Shown here in pieces: positions 23,353 to 33,655 of a stretch of 64,000 nucleotides of DNA. The stretch's first letter is position 1. Each line of letters begins with the position of its first letter. Both the position numbers and the translations under genes were made by a program. The notes below the pieces were generated by a model. That model was not told the origin of the DNA. It saw only the letters and a list, made by a program, of their open reading frames with translations, and searched no databases. This stretch comes from Agaricus subrufescens (lineage: Eukaryota; Basidiomycota; Agaricomycetes; Agaricales; Agaricaceae), in NCBI GenBank assembly GCA_029945375.1, contig CM057067.1, positions 1,178,001-1,242,000 of the forward strand, in the 5' to 3' direction.

Positions 23353-25671
23353 TTACTGAACAACGATATGTATATGTCGACTCCTTGCCCCATACCCTAG
23401 GTTGAGGTGAAGCTTTTTTGGCATACTGGAGGAATCCCGAATAACAAAACCGGCTGGAGCCCAGCCGGGTAAGCTTGTCTCTTCTGCCATAGCCTCTATG
23501 AAACTAGTTTCACTACAATCTTCGTAGACTTGTAGAGAGTTTAACAAGTTCGGGATCGAAGAATCTTGTGCCTTATGATCATAAGATACTTAGCAGTTTT
23601 GAACAAACTTGACCATATGCTCACCTGTAAATTAACCCAGCTTAGAAATTCACCAAATTCCCGTGTGTCCAGAATACTGTGGCGTAGAACATTGAAATCA
23701 AATTTCTGCAATTCTTGATATAGTCTGCGAGCATTTTCTTTTTGAACGCGAGAGCACGCTCTCCACAGGACAATTAGAGATAAAGCTTTGTTTTTTGCGA
23801 GGCGGGTTTGTGTGTCTTCTGACGGTGAAGTCCACATATCAGCTGCGACAAAAAGTTCGATAGATCAGGCAGGTCAGTAAACATCTTATTGTTGATGAAA
23901 AGAAGGGTACCTTTTTGAGTTTCGTCCCCCAGATCCATATGCCAGCTCAGCGCTGTTTGAGCAACATCATAGTGTACAGAAGCCTCATCAATACAATATT
24001 CGCCGGAGCGCCGTAGGTCCCTGAGAAAATCACCAAAAGAAGCATGATAGAAGTCGATAGGATCGTCAAATATGTCTGAGGACTTGGAGGAACCAATGCG
24101 AAGTACTGAATGGAGTTGCTTCAGTGCATGATCGAACGCAGCCTTTCTTATCCGGAGGAAATTTGCTTGGATCCGAGCAGATTTGAAACCAACTTGAGGC
24201 GGATAGAAAATAGACAATCCTATAATCCGCATCGTGGTTGGCAAGACCTTAGGGGGGACAGAGGCGAGTATATGTCGATAAAGAAGATCAAGTGTAAGGT
24301 ATGGGTTTTCGCCGTCCGGGATTTTAGAGCCTTCAAGAATCGTAATGAATACTTGTAACTGATCCGACGGATCACCAGCATTAGCATCGCACACGAAACG
24401 AGTGATAGTGGAGGCGAATGCAAACAATCCTGATGCGGCTCTAGCGATCTGTAGAAGTTGATCTTCCGGTGGCCAATCGTCATCGAGGGAATTCTGGTAT
24501 TGCCTTCGAATGTTCTCAAACTCATTTCGAAGGTATATTAAGACATCGTCCTGACTTTCATCATCGTCAACAGATATCTCTTCTCGTCTACAGGTAACTT
24601 GAAAGTCCGCCTGCGACAATGCATATTTAAGATGCGATTCCGGCCGACTACAGATCAACCACAACAGGGGAAATTCTGGAAAAGACCGGACGTGGTTGCC
24701 AATGAGCTCGATGAACTCGCACTGTGCCCCTTGGCTTGCACACTCGTCCAAGCCGTCAATGACGATCAAAAGTGGTTTCTGAATAGCTGAAGCGTCCTCG
24801 GTCATGATAATGTGAAAGGGGTCGACGAGGAGTTCTTTGAACTGGACTCTTCTGGACTTTCGCAAGATAGTAGGGTCGTGAGCGAGTTTATGTGAGATGA
24901 TCCGTTTGTAGACTTCGTGTTTGACAGCGAGTTGATATGCAAGAGTAGGGATGATACCATCCGGATCATTTCGGTGATTGGGCCTGGATATAAAACAAGA
25001 AGCGCCGAGGCAGCCCACTTCCTTGCAATCGTCGGCAACCGTCTGGGCAACAGCAGATTTTCCGACCCCTGCAGGACCGAGAACATAGAACATTCTCCAG
25101 TTGCGTCTCGGGCTAACAATCCAGATTGAAATTTTTCCCCTTAGAGTTTGACGAGTCTCTGGATGGCATTTTGGGGGAGGGTAGCGAGCAGAAGAGTCGT
25201 GTTCGGCACCTTGAATGGTTTTACTTTCTAGTAACTGCATAACTACTAAGACATTAGATATGAGATTGGTTGAGCAGCCCCGAAATGCGTACCTGCTCCT
25301 CCTCCAGCTTCAAAGGTATTTGACACCGAAACCATCGTCGAATTATTGATAACATTCTGACAAGAGTTTGCAAAAAACCCGGATCTTGGGCCAGGGTCGG
25401 ATCCTTGTTTTATAGTTACAGATGACTTGCCTATCAGTCACCATATAGACGCACCTCCAGGAAGGGAATTTGATGCAGGTATGACTACTGCCGGTGAGGA
25501 GAGCTGGGTCTCTAGAGGCGGAACGTGTTGGCTTGGGTGGAGGTGAGGTACTTGGCTAGACTGTCCGGTCAAGTTGTGGGGCAGCAAGGCAGGCCATGTT
25601 ACATCCTCTTCTTTGGCTGACTTGTGTTTCTTGAAGCGGATGGCGAGGGATCTGAACGTTTCTAAGAGCAT
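23353..25671 (-). CDS. NACHT NLR-type protein B
   Basis: A fungal NLR-like STAND ATPase. Exon 1 at 25671 encodes MLLETFRSLAIRFKKHKSAK, a basic amphipathic peptide, followed by a Pro/Ser-rich linker. A small exon (about 25293-25372) carries NNSTMVSVSNTFEAGGG. The NACHT core (25240-23774) has MQLLESKTIQGAEHDSSARY, Walker A GPAGVGKSAVAQ, LAYQLAVKH, Walker B LLIVIDGLDEC, and LLWLICSRPE. The winged-helix part (FYHASFGDFLRD), the helical domain (ALSLIVLWRACSRV) and the beta end (HLNLGYGARSRHIHIVV) follow. There are no C-terminal repeats of a known class. Its last donor splices in frame into half copy A, so the true C-terminus may lie near 22291. A relic kinase gene lies divergently upstream. Fungal NLRs act in non-self recognition and cell death; its own role is unknown. 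Confidence 0.85.
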
Positions 25672-25716
25672 GGAGATAGTTACCGAATGAGAGCTATTGA
25701 TGAATGTGTACCGAAT

Positions 25717-25731
25717 GATCCGATCAAGATC
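25717..25731. promoter_or_regulatory. GATC-rich element upstream of NLR-B
   Basis: GATCCGATCAAGATC lies 46 bases before the NLR-B start. Similar GATC clusters occur just upstream of C, E, F, G, H, I and the ghost R. Its role as a promoter element is inferred from repeated position. Confidence 0.4.
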
Positions 25732-25763
25732 ACAGCCCCGGACCTTCAGCTTCCATGATCAGC

Positions 25764-26200
25764 ACGACCCCGTCCATCAACGTTCATTAGTGCAGTAACT
25801 CTAGCTACCCGGTCATAGATGTGGTCGAGGAACGACTCAAGCCGCTACCAAATGTTTGTGATCGACAGGAGGGCGAGACGCTTGCCAGGCATCTTCTGCA
25901 TCACTAGTAATGAGCTGTTGTCGAAGCGAGAACTATGTTTTTCTAAGACCAGGAAGCTTAAGTTATGCATGTATATTTTTTCTTGATTCTCGACTTGGAG
26001 TGTAATACACCTCCGGGCGCACATTAGAACTATTACCCAGGAACTCTCTGCGACATTGTCATTGTGAACTAGTTTTACCTCAAAGAGACTAGGTAGCTCA
26101 ACATCACCAAATCGCCACCAGGAGGTTTCGGCCACATACAGGACCCATACACCTTGATGCCCTGCTCTACAAGTTCTGTAATAACGTAACCACCTTCCGT
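25764..26200 (+). pseudogene. Relic of the divergent pseudokinase gene (K1)
   Basis: A decayed copy of the K3 gene, in the same head-to-head position relative to NLR-B. Exon-1 similarity includes a CCCGTCCATCAACG stretch and a GAGGAACGACTCAAG run. Exon 2 starts after an AG at the same place and reads NYYPGTLCDI where K3 has SYYPRTLCDT, then meets stop codons. The kinase C-lobe is gone. It shows that the NLR/kinase pairing is older than the G/I duplication. Confidence 0.7.
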
Positions 26201-26493
26201 TCTCTCTCTATAACTTTTTGACGAGCAGCCCGAAGTCTAATTTTGCGTTTACTTTCTTCCTCCGGTGTTCCTAACCTTTTTTTGCCTCCTTGAATGTTTT
26301 CAGGGAGCATATTCAGTGTTTTCACCTCGTATTCACCTATGCCTCATTGGTATGAATGAACCTGGTTTATTCTCTCTTCCTTCGCCGAATATTTATCTCA
26401 GTATATATATCAGTGAGTAGATGGATTTTTTTCAATTAATGATTATTACTAATATCATAGTAGGGCTGTAGTCTACCGTGCAGTGTCAATATC

Positions 26494-29035
26494 TCAGTCC
26501 TCCGAATCTCCAGACCCCGATTCACCCTCGCGAAGCATTGGACGACACCACTCTGCAGGATCCACGTAGTCATCCGGGTTAAAGCCACCGCTTCAATCAA
26601 GCAATTGTCATCCTCAATCAACTTAGATAAGTACGTCCACTCACTAGCCGGATCTGAAATGGAGCACAAATGAGTGAGGATCTGGCAGTGCTTCAAGGTC
26701 ATGACTTACTCAACAACGATATGGATATGTTGACATTGACTCCCTTGCCCTAGGTTAAGGTGAATATCTTGTAGCGGATCCAAAGTGTCCCAAGCTTTCG
26801 GAGTAAACCCAGGTAAGCTCGCTTCAACCACGTGAGCTAAAACACTGGATGCACCACAAAACTCGTATTCATCTAGAGAGTTTAATACCTTGGGAGTTGG
26901 AAGATCGCACTCCTTGATATTGTAAGATATTCAATGGCCCTGGAGCATGCCCAACTATGCACTCACCAGTCGATTGAGCCAGCCCAGGAATTCACCAAAT
27001 TGCCATTCCAACGGAATTATAAAGTCCAGAACATTGAAATCAAGTTTCGATAATTTTTTATACAAGTTAATGGCATTATCTCCTTCAACGTGACAGCACG
27101 CTTTCCATAGGATGGCCAGAGACACATATTTGACACCTTCAAGACAGGATTCTTCAGTTTCTGACGGCGAGGACCACATACCACCTGGTACAAACGAGTT
27201 GAAAGAACAGGAAGATGAATTAATACGTGCTTATCAGCATAATGAAGGAAGGGGTACCTCTGTGGGTTTCATATCCAGATTCTGTAAGCCAGGTGAGCGC
27301 TGTAAGCGCAATATCATAATGTATTTCTGCCTCATCGAGACAGAATTCACCGGAACGCTCTGGGTCCCTGAGAAAATCACCAAAAGATGCATGGTAGAAC
27401 TGGATGGGGTCTTCGAATGCATCTGACGAATCAATGCGAAGTATTGAATGGAGCTGCTTCAGTGCGTGGTCAAAGGCGGCCTTTCTTATCCGGAGGAAAT
27501 TCGCCTGAGTCCGAGCAGATTCGTAACCATCCTGTGGATACAATAGGGACATCCCTATTATTCGCATCGAGATAGGCAAGACTTTAGAAGGAATGGAGGC
27601 AAGTATATGTCGATAGAGAAGGTCAAGCGTAAGATATGGATTTTCGACACCAGGCGCGTTAGAGCCTCCAAGGATCGAACTTATGCAGACCTGCAATTGA
27701 TTTGATGGATCACCAGTATCGGCGTCACCGACGAAACGAGTGATGGTGGAGGCGAATGCAAACAATCCCGATGCAGCTCCTGCAATCTGTAGAAGTTGAT
27801 CCTCCGGTGGCCAATCGTAATCAAGGGAATTTTGGTATTGCCGTCGAATATTCTCAAACTCACTTCGAAGGTATATCAAGACACCGTCCTGACTCTCATC
27901 GTCGTCGACAGATATCTCTTCCCGTCTACAGGTAACTTGAAAGTCCGCCTGCGACAATGCATATTTAAGATGCGATTCCGGCCGACTACAGATCAACCAC
28001 AACAGGGGAAATTCTGGAAAAGACCGGACGTGGTTGCCAATGAGCTCGATGAACTCGCACTGTGCCCCTTGGCTTGCACACTCGTCCAAGCCGTCAATGA
28101 CGATCAAAAGTGGTTTCTGAATAGCTGAAGCGTCCTCGGTCATGATAATGTGAAAGGGGTCGACGAGGAGTTCTTTGAACTGGACTCTTCTGGACTTTCG
28201 TAAGATAGTAGGATCGTGAGCGAGTTTATGTGAGATGATCCGTTTGTAGACTTCGTGTTTGACAGCGAGTTGATATGCAAGAGTAGGGATGATACCATCC
28301 GGATCATCCCGGTGATTGGGCCTAGATATGAAGCACGAAGCGCCTAGACAGTCAGCATCCTTGCAATCGTCAGCGATCGTCTGGGCAATAGCAGATTTTC
28401 CGACTCCAGCCGAGCCAAGAATGTAGAACATTCGCCAGCTACGTAAAGGATCGAGTATCCAATACGAAATTTCTTCCCTCAAAGTTTGACGAGTCTCTGG
28501 ATGGCATTTTGGGGGAGGATAGCGGGCGGAAGAGTCGTGTTCGGCACCTTGGATTGTTTTACTTTCTAGCAGCTGCATAACTAACGAAACGTTATATATC
28601 AATCCAGAGAAGATAGGTCTTAAATACGTACTTGCTCCTCCTCCAGTTTCAAATGTGTTCGATATAGAGACCATCGTAGGGTTGTTAATAACATTATGAT
28701 GGGAGTATGCCAGAAAACCAGGTGCCGGCGGGGCAGAAGCAGGCACTTGATCTATGCGCACTGAATACTTTGGCCTATCAGCTTGATCCATAGACTCACA
28801 TGGAGGCATCAGCGTCTGAGAGCCTGAAGGATAAGAAGTGAGGCCCTCGTTCAAGGCAGGCTGAGCAACCGCATGTTGGATCTCTGCTAATATGGAAAAT
28901 CTTACTATAGGCGTGATATCAAGTATTCGAGCCGGTCTCACCAGTAGATGAAGTAACTCGTTCGTCCGTAGTCTCTCTCTGCGATCCATGCTTCTTGAAG
29001 CGAGCAGCCAAGGATTTGAATGTTTCTAAGAGCAT
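26494..29035 (-). CDS. NACHT NLR-type protein C (acidic tail)
   Basis: Start at 29035: MLLETFKSLAARFKKHGSQR, the basic amphipathic exon; the ATG at 28989 is out of frame with this conserved peptide. The Asn/Ser/Gly exon (about 28640-28720) has NNPTMVSISNTFETGGG. The core shows GSAGVGKSAIAQTIADDC, LLIVIDGLDEC and LLWLICSRPE. The helical domain (about 26960-27180) and beta end (HIHIVV) follow. From the donor after HIHIVV, splicing to an AG at about 26584 gives an in-frame acidic tail NPDDYVDPAEWCRPM..GDSED ending at 26494; NLR-D has a matching tail. An alternative short exon would end the protein after three codons. A 278-base tract of the core is identical to NLR-B. Function by family: intracellular non-self sensing, not proven here. 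Confidence 0.83.
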
Positions 29036-29962
29036 CGCTGAAGTGGAAGGATGGTTGATTGTTGATCGATCGATCGATCGGCCCTGACGGGGTCACAGAT
29101 TCTAATTATATAATAAAAATTTCACGTGTATAGACGTCAATGTGGCAGGGGCGCCACTATCCCAACGTGATGAGACTTCGGATGTGGCTCCTCTGCCTAA
29201 GGAACACAGAGACAGTGGAAAGCCTTCTCTCACAGGGTGTGGACCCGCGTTTTTCTGGGTTTGCAGTGCGAAGGAAAGTCAATATCTTGTGCTTAACGAC
29301 GTAGACTAACCTTGTATCTCCCGACAGAATATCGGGCCGGCAGGAGATATTCGGTGCTAGAAAGAGGGAAAAGGTGGAACCAGAAGTATAGCATGTTTCA
29401 TGGTATCCTCGAGCAAGTTGGGCTGACAGAATGTATAAAGACCCGGCCTGAGCTAAAACTTGGAAATATTGCCGGGTGTCTCGCCAAGTGGTGAATCCAG
29501 ATGCACACGGCCCGGGGGTAGGCAAGAAGAAGAAAAAAGAAGTAGTCCCGGCCATAGCAAGCTACCAGAAGTCATTCTGACAAATTTAGAGTCACAGTTT
29601 ACTGAATTTGGTACACCTGCTTCCACAAGACCATGATGCGATTGCCTTGTTCATCCTCTACACCCCCTTTACTCCCCTCCTGTTTGACGGTAAGCAAATT
29701 TATCTCACGGATCCGTCTATATGCTTTCTATCTACACGACACACAAGTAATTTCTATGTTCTCCACAGTTCTTTCGCAAGAGTACCATACTCCTCTCACC
29801 GGCCCGACCAAAGAGTCCCGCAGTTTCAGCGAGAACTCTCCGTTAGCTGTCGTGGCGGGCATCCGGCAATGGAACAAATGGAACCAGCGATGGGCTACCA
29901 CCCCGATTGCTTGTAAGAATACTTAAAACTTTACATTTCCAAGACAAAGACTGGGGCCCAGC
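29036..29962. other. NLR-C to xylosidase spacer
   Basis: No gene is supported apart from the GATC element at its left edge. The minus-strand frame at 29157-29555 and the plus-strand frames at 29608-29926 lack recognisable domains and are treated as chance. Confidence 0.4.
29064..29080. promoter_or_regulatory. GATC tandem upstream of NLR-C
   Basis: Four overlapping GATC units (GATCGATCGATCGATCG) about 30 bases before the NLR-C start. One of the family of GATC clusters upstream of most NLR copies; regulatory role is inferred. Confidence 0.4.
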
Positions 29963-32416
29963 ATGAACCTGTTTCTTGCGTGTATCGTCGGCATCGCGAT
30001 AAATCTCGCCTTAGCGCAATTCAACTTCTCATTCCCTGACTGTACCAATGGCCCTTTGAAATCTACCGCCGTATGCGATACTACTAAGGAGCCTGCTTTT
30101 CGAGCTCGGACCCTTATCCAAATGTTTACTGATGAGGAACTTACCCAAAACACCGACAACGTTTCTCCTGGTGTTCCTCGCCTTGGTGTACCCTCGTACC
30201 AATGGTGGTCGGAAGCCTTAGTGAGTTCCACCCTCCCTCTTGTCAAGAAGGATATTCACCTTCTTTAGCACGGCGTCGCTGGAAGTCCAGGAGTTACTTT
30301 TGCCCCTTCAGGTGACTTTAGCTCCGCCACCTCCTTCCCTCAGCCAATCGTACTGGGCGCAACTTTTGACCTTGCTCTGGTCAAAGCCGTAGCCACCGTG
30401 ACCAGTACGGAAGCTCGTGCATTCAATAACTTCCACCGTGCGGGTCTCGACTTCTTCACTCCCAATATAAACCCTTTTAGGGATCCCCGCTGGGGTCGTG
30501 GCCAGGAGACTCCTGGAGAAGACCCACTCCTTGTGTCACAATACGTGTTCAATCTCATCCAAGGGCTCCAAGGTGGTATTGACCCTCGACCTTATTTCAA
30601 GGTTGCAGCGGATTGCAAACATTATGCCGCATATGACTTGGAAAATTGGGAGGGCATTGACCGTGTCCATTTTGACGCCAAAGTCTCTCTCCAGGACCTG
30701 AGCGAATATTACCTTCCATCGTTCCAGAGCTGTGTACGCGATGCTAAGGTAGCATCGGTAATGTGCAGCTTCAACTCCGTCAACGGCACCCCGTCTTGCG
30801 CAAACTCCTACCTTCTTCAGGACATCCTGCGGGACTTCTGGGGTTTCGACGATGAACGCTGGGTAGTAGCTGATTGCGATGCTATCGAGAATATTTTTAC
30901 GACTCACAATTTCACCGACACGTTTGCACAAGCTGTTGCTGATGCATTGAAGGCTGGAACGGATGTAGATTGCGGAACATCATACTCAACCCATCTACCC
31001 GATGCCCTGAATCAATCTCTGATTACCAGAGATGATCTTGAACGATCGCTAGTTCGGCAATATACTTCTTTGATGAGGTGAGTTACCTTTCCCTCGCCCA
31101 ATGATCAAAGATGACATAGGTTTACAGGCTAGGCTACTTTGACCCTCCCGAATCCCAGCCATACAGGCAACTTACCTGGTTAGATGTTAACAAACCTGAT
31201 GCCCAGGCTCTTGCTCACACTGCTGCTGTGGAGGGGCTTGTTCTCCTGAAGAATGACGGCTTCCTTCCCGTGTCTCCGAAAGGGAAAACTGTCGCTATTA
31301 TTGGCCCTTACACTAATGCTACAACGGATATGCAGGGTAACTACTTTGGGGCCGCTCCTTTCGTTGTGACCCCTTTTCAAGGTGCTATAAATGCTGGGTT
31401 TGACAAGGTTGTGTCAGCGGCTGGGACGTCAATTAGTGATACGTCCGATACTGGTTTTGCCGCTGCCATCAATGCTGCAAATTCGTCCGACCTCATCATC
31501 TTCACTGGAGGCATCAATCATTCGATCGAAGATGAGGCAAATGATCGCCTAACAATTGCGTGGACAGGTAACCAACTTGAGTTAATCAAAAAACTTGCGT
31601 CGCTGGGGAAACCTGTCGTTGTGGTGCAGTTCGGAGGGGGGCAACTTGATGATACTGATCTCCTCAAGAATGATGCAGTAAGTGATCTACTTCGAGAGAG
31701 TTAAATGGGTGACTGATTGTGTACTCTAGGTTCGGGCAATCGTCTGGGCTGGTTATCCCGGACAGAGTGGTGGAGCAGCTATTTTCGAAGTGATTACTGG
31801 TGTCGTTGCACCTGCTGGACGCCTCACGCTTACCCAGTATCCGGCGGACTTTGTCAACGAGGTCAGGATGACCGATATGTCGCTTCGGCCCACCTCAACC
31901 AGTCCGGGCCGTACTTACAAATGGTATACCGGCAAGCCCGTTATAGAATTCGGGCATGGCCTTCATTTCACCACTTTCGACTTTTCGTGGCAAAGACGGC
32001 CCAATACACGATACAATATCCAGCATCTACTACAAGTCGACAGAAAGCAACCTCTAGATCTCGCACCATTTGACACATTCCATGTCGACATTCGCAATAC
32101 CGGAAATATCACTTCCGACTACGTCGCTCTCTTATTCCTTCAAAGTAATTCTGGCCCTGCTCCTCATCCCAAAAAATCACTCGTCTCTTTTGCACGGGCC
32201 CACAATATTAAAGCTAGATCTTCAGCTGCTTTGGAGCTCGGAGTCACCCTTGGCTCAGTAGCCCGTGCAGATGAAAATGGCGACTTTTGGCTCTACGCCG
32301 GCGATTATCGGCTCGTTCTCGACATTGGTGATGGTGTCTTATCTCATTCCTTTTCTTTGACTGGTAAATCTGCGCGCATTGTCCAATGGCCACGAGATTC
32401 ATCTTTACAAAAGTAA
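29963..32416 (+). CDS. GH3 beta-xylosidase, secreted
   Basis: A glycoside hydrolase family 3 enzyme of the exo-1,4-beta-xylosidase type, releasing xylose from xylo-oligosaccharides outside the cell. Four exons (29963-30220, 30269-31077, 31128-31677, 31730-32416) join to 767 codons without a break. A signal peptide MNLFLACIVGIAINLALA comes first. Motifs: YQWWSEALHGVAGSPG, FFTPNINPFRDPRWGRGQET, KHYAAYDLENW, and VVADCDAI with the catalytic Asp. The C-terminal domain has EGLVLLKNDG, WAGYPGQSGG, IEFGHGLHFTTF and a fibronectin-III-like end. Length is normal for the family. It sits alone inside the NLR array. Alpha-arabinofuranosidase side activity is possible. Confidence 0.93.
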
Positions 32417-33655
32417 TGCGTTCTAAACACTTGTAACTTGTGTTTTGCAAATGTAAAGTCAGCCGCTATTCGTTAGTGACAATGCGAAATGTCAGCTGCC
32501 CAGTGGATGCGGGAGCTGTCGTTAGATAAGTTTTCCGAACAGACAGATCTACCTATTTGTCTGTTTGGTAAATCCGGGAACATGTGGCATGCTTCGATAG
32601 ATCTCGGTCCACCTGACCAAGTATTCCGAACTCCGTCGATTGCTTGCAAGAGGAACTATGTCACAAGATATAGTACATTCGTCAACGCAAGATTCTCCCA
32701 TTAAAGACCATTTTTCCGATCAACACAAATGGTAGGTTATCTAAATTTAGCATCCCCTGAACCAAAATCTATTCTCATTAAAACTAGAATCGTACAACGA
32801 GCTGTACTTTGGAGAAGCAGGGACGAGCCCTCTTTGGCGTATAGCATTGGCCACCCATCATAAGTCAGCGCGTACAGCAAAGCACACGTGCGAGAGGTCA
32901 GAGCACAGGGTGTAGCCTGTGCACCAGGATATAATCGGTACAGCCGGTGCGAAGTTAATGACTTATGCGTCGAGAAAAGGAAGACACTCTATCATGCATT
33001 CCGCCAGTGGCCTTGAAGTCTGTCTAAACTTAGACAGACTCCAACAATGGTGTTACCCCTCTCTAGGGGTAATCCAGCCCGTCTAGGTGCTGCGGTCTTT
33101 TGCCACCTGGCCGTAAATGTAATTTCACACTCTTCTGGGATACTATTCCATAAGTCCTGTGATTGTAGTATCGCGTGCTTTGTGTCTTTATGGGAAACAG
33201 GCTGTAAGTATTGTCGTCGTCGGGGCAGTTGCGCCATCCGGTTCTAACAAAAGCAGCAGCTTGTATCTTGCTAGGAAACTGTAGTCGTAGTTTGTCTCAC
33301 TGATCGTGGGTAGCCCAAAGGACCATTGCATCCACGCCTTGGTTGGCAGAATATTGTTCCGCTGATTTGTGAAAGTGCGTCATTGTATCTCTTCACAATT
33401 AGTCTGATGCCCCTATTTTGTATCTAATATGCTCCTCATTCGAAGTTTCTTACTGAAATCAACATTCAAAGCCTTCCTTCAACCCTGTTGAAGACATAAC
33501 TAATGCATTCGTCCAATACTGACTGTCCTCTCAATTCTCTCTTCCTCTAACGAATAGATATAAATATGTATCTGTCAGTAGATCAAAATTCTTCCAATCA
33601 ACAGTCATCGCTAATACCATAGTGAGTTTATAGTCTGCCATGCAGCGACAAAATC
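32417..33655. other. Xylosidase to NLR-D spacer
   Basis: About 1.2 kb with only short frames and no recognised domain. The inverted pair of open frames at 32992-33247 has no support. Convergent 3' ends flank it. Confidence 0.4.

Noticed and set aside
28936..28989. ATG at 28989 as the start of NLR-C
   Set aside because: The ATG at 29035, in another frame, gives the peptide conserved in five other copies followed by a good splice donor.
29157..29555. 132-codon minus-strand frame
   Set aside because: No domain, no paralog and low-complexity start; it lies in a spacer between two well-defined genes.
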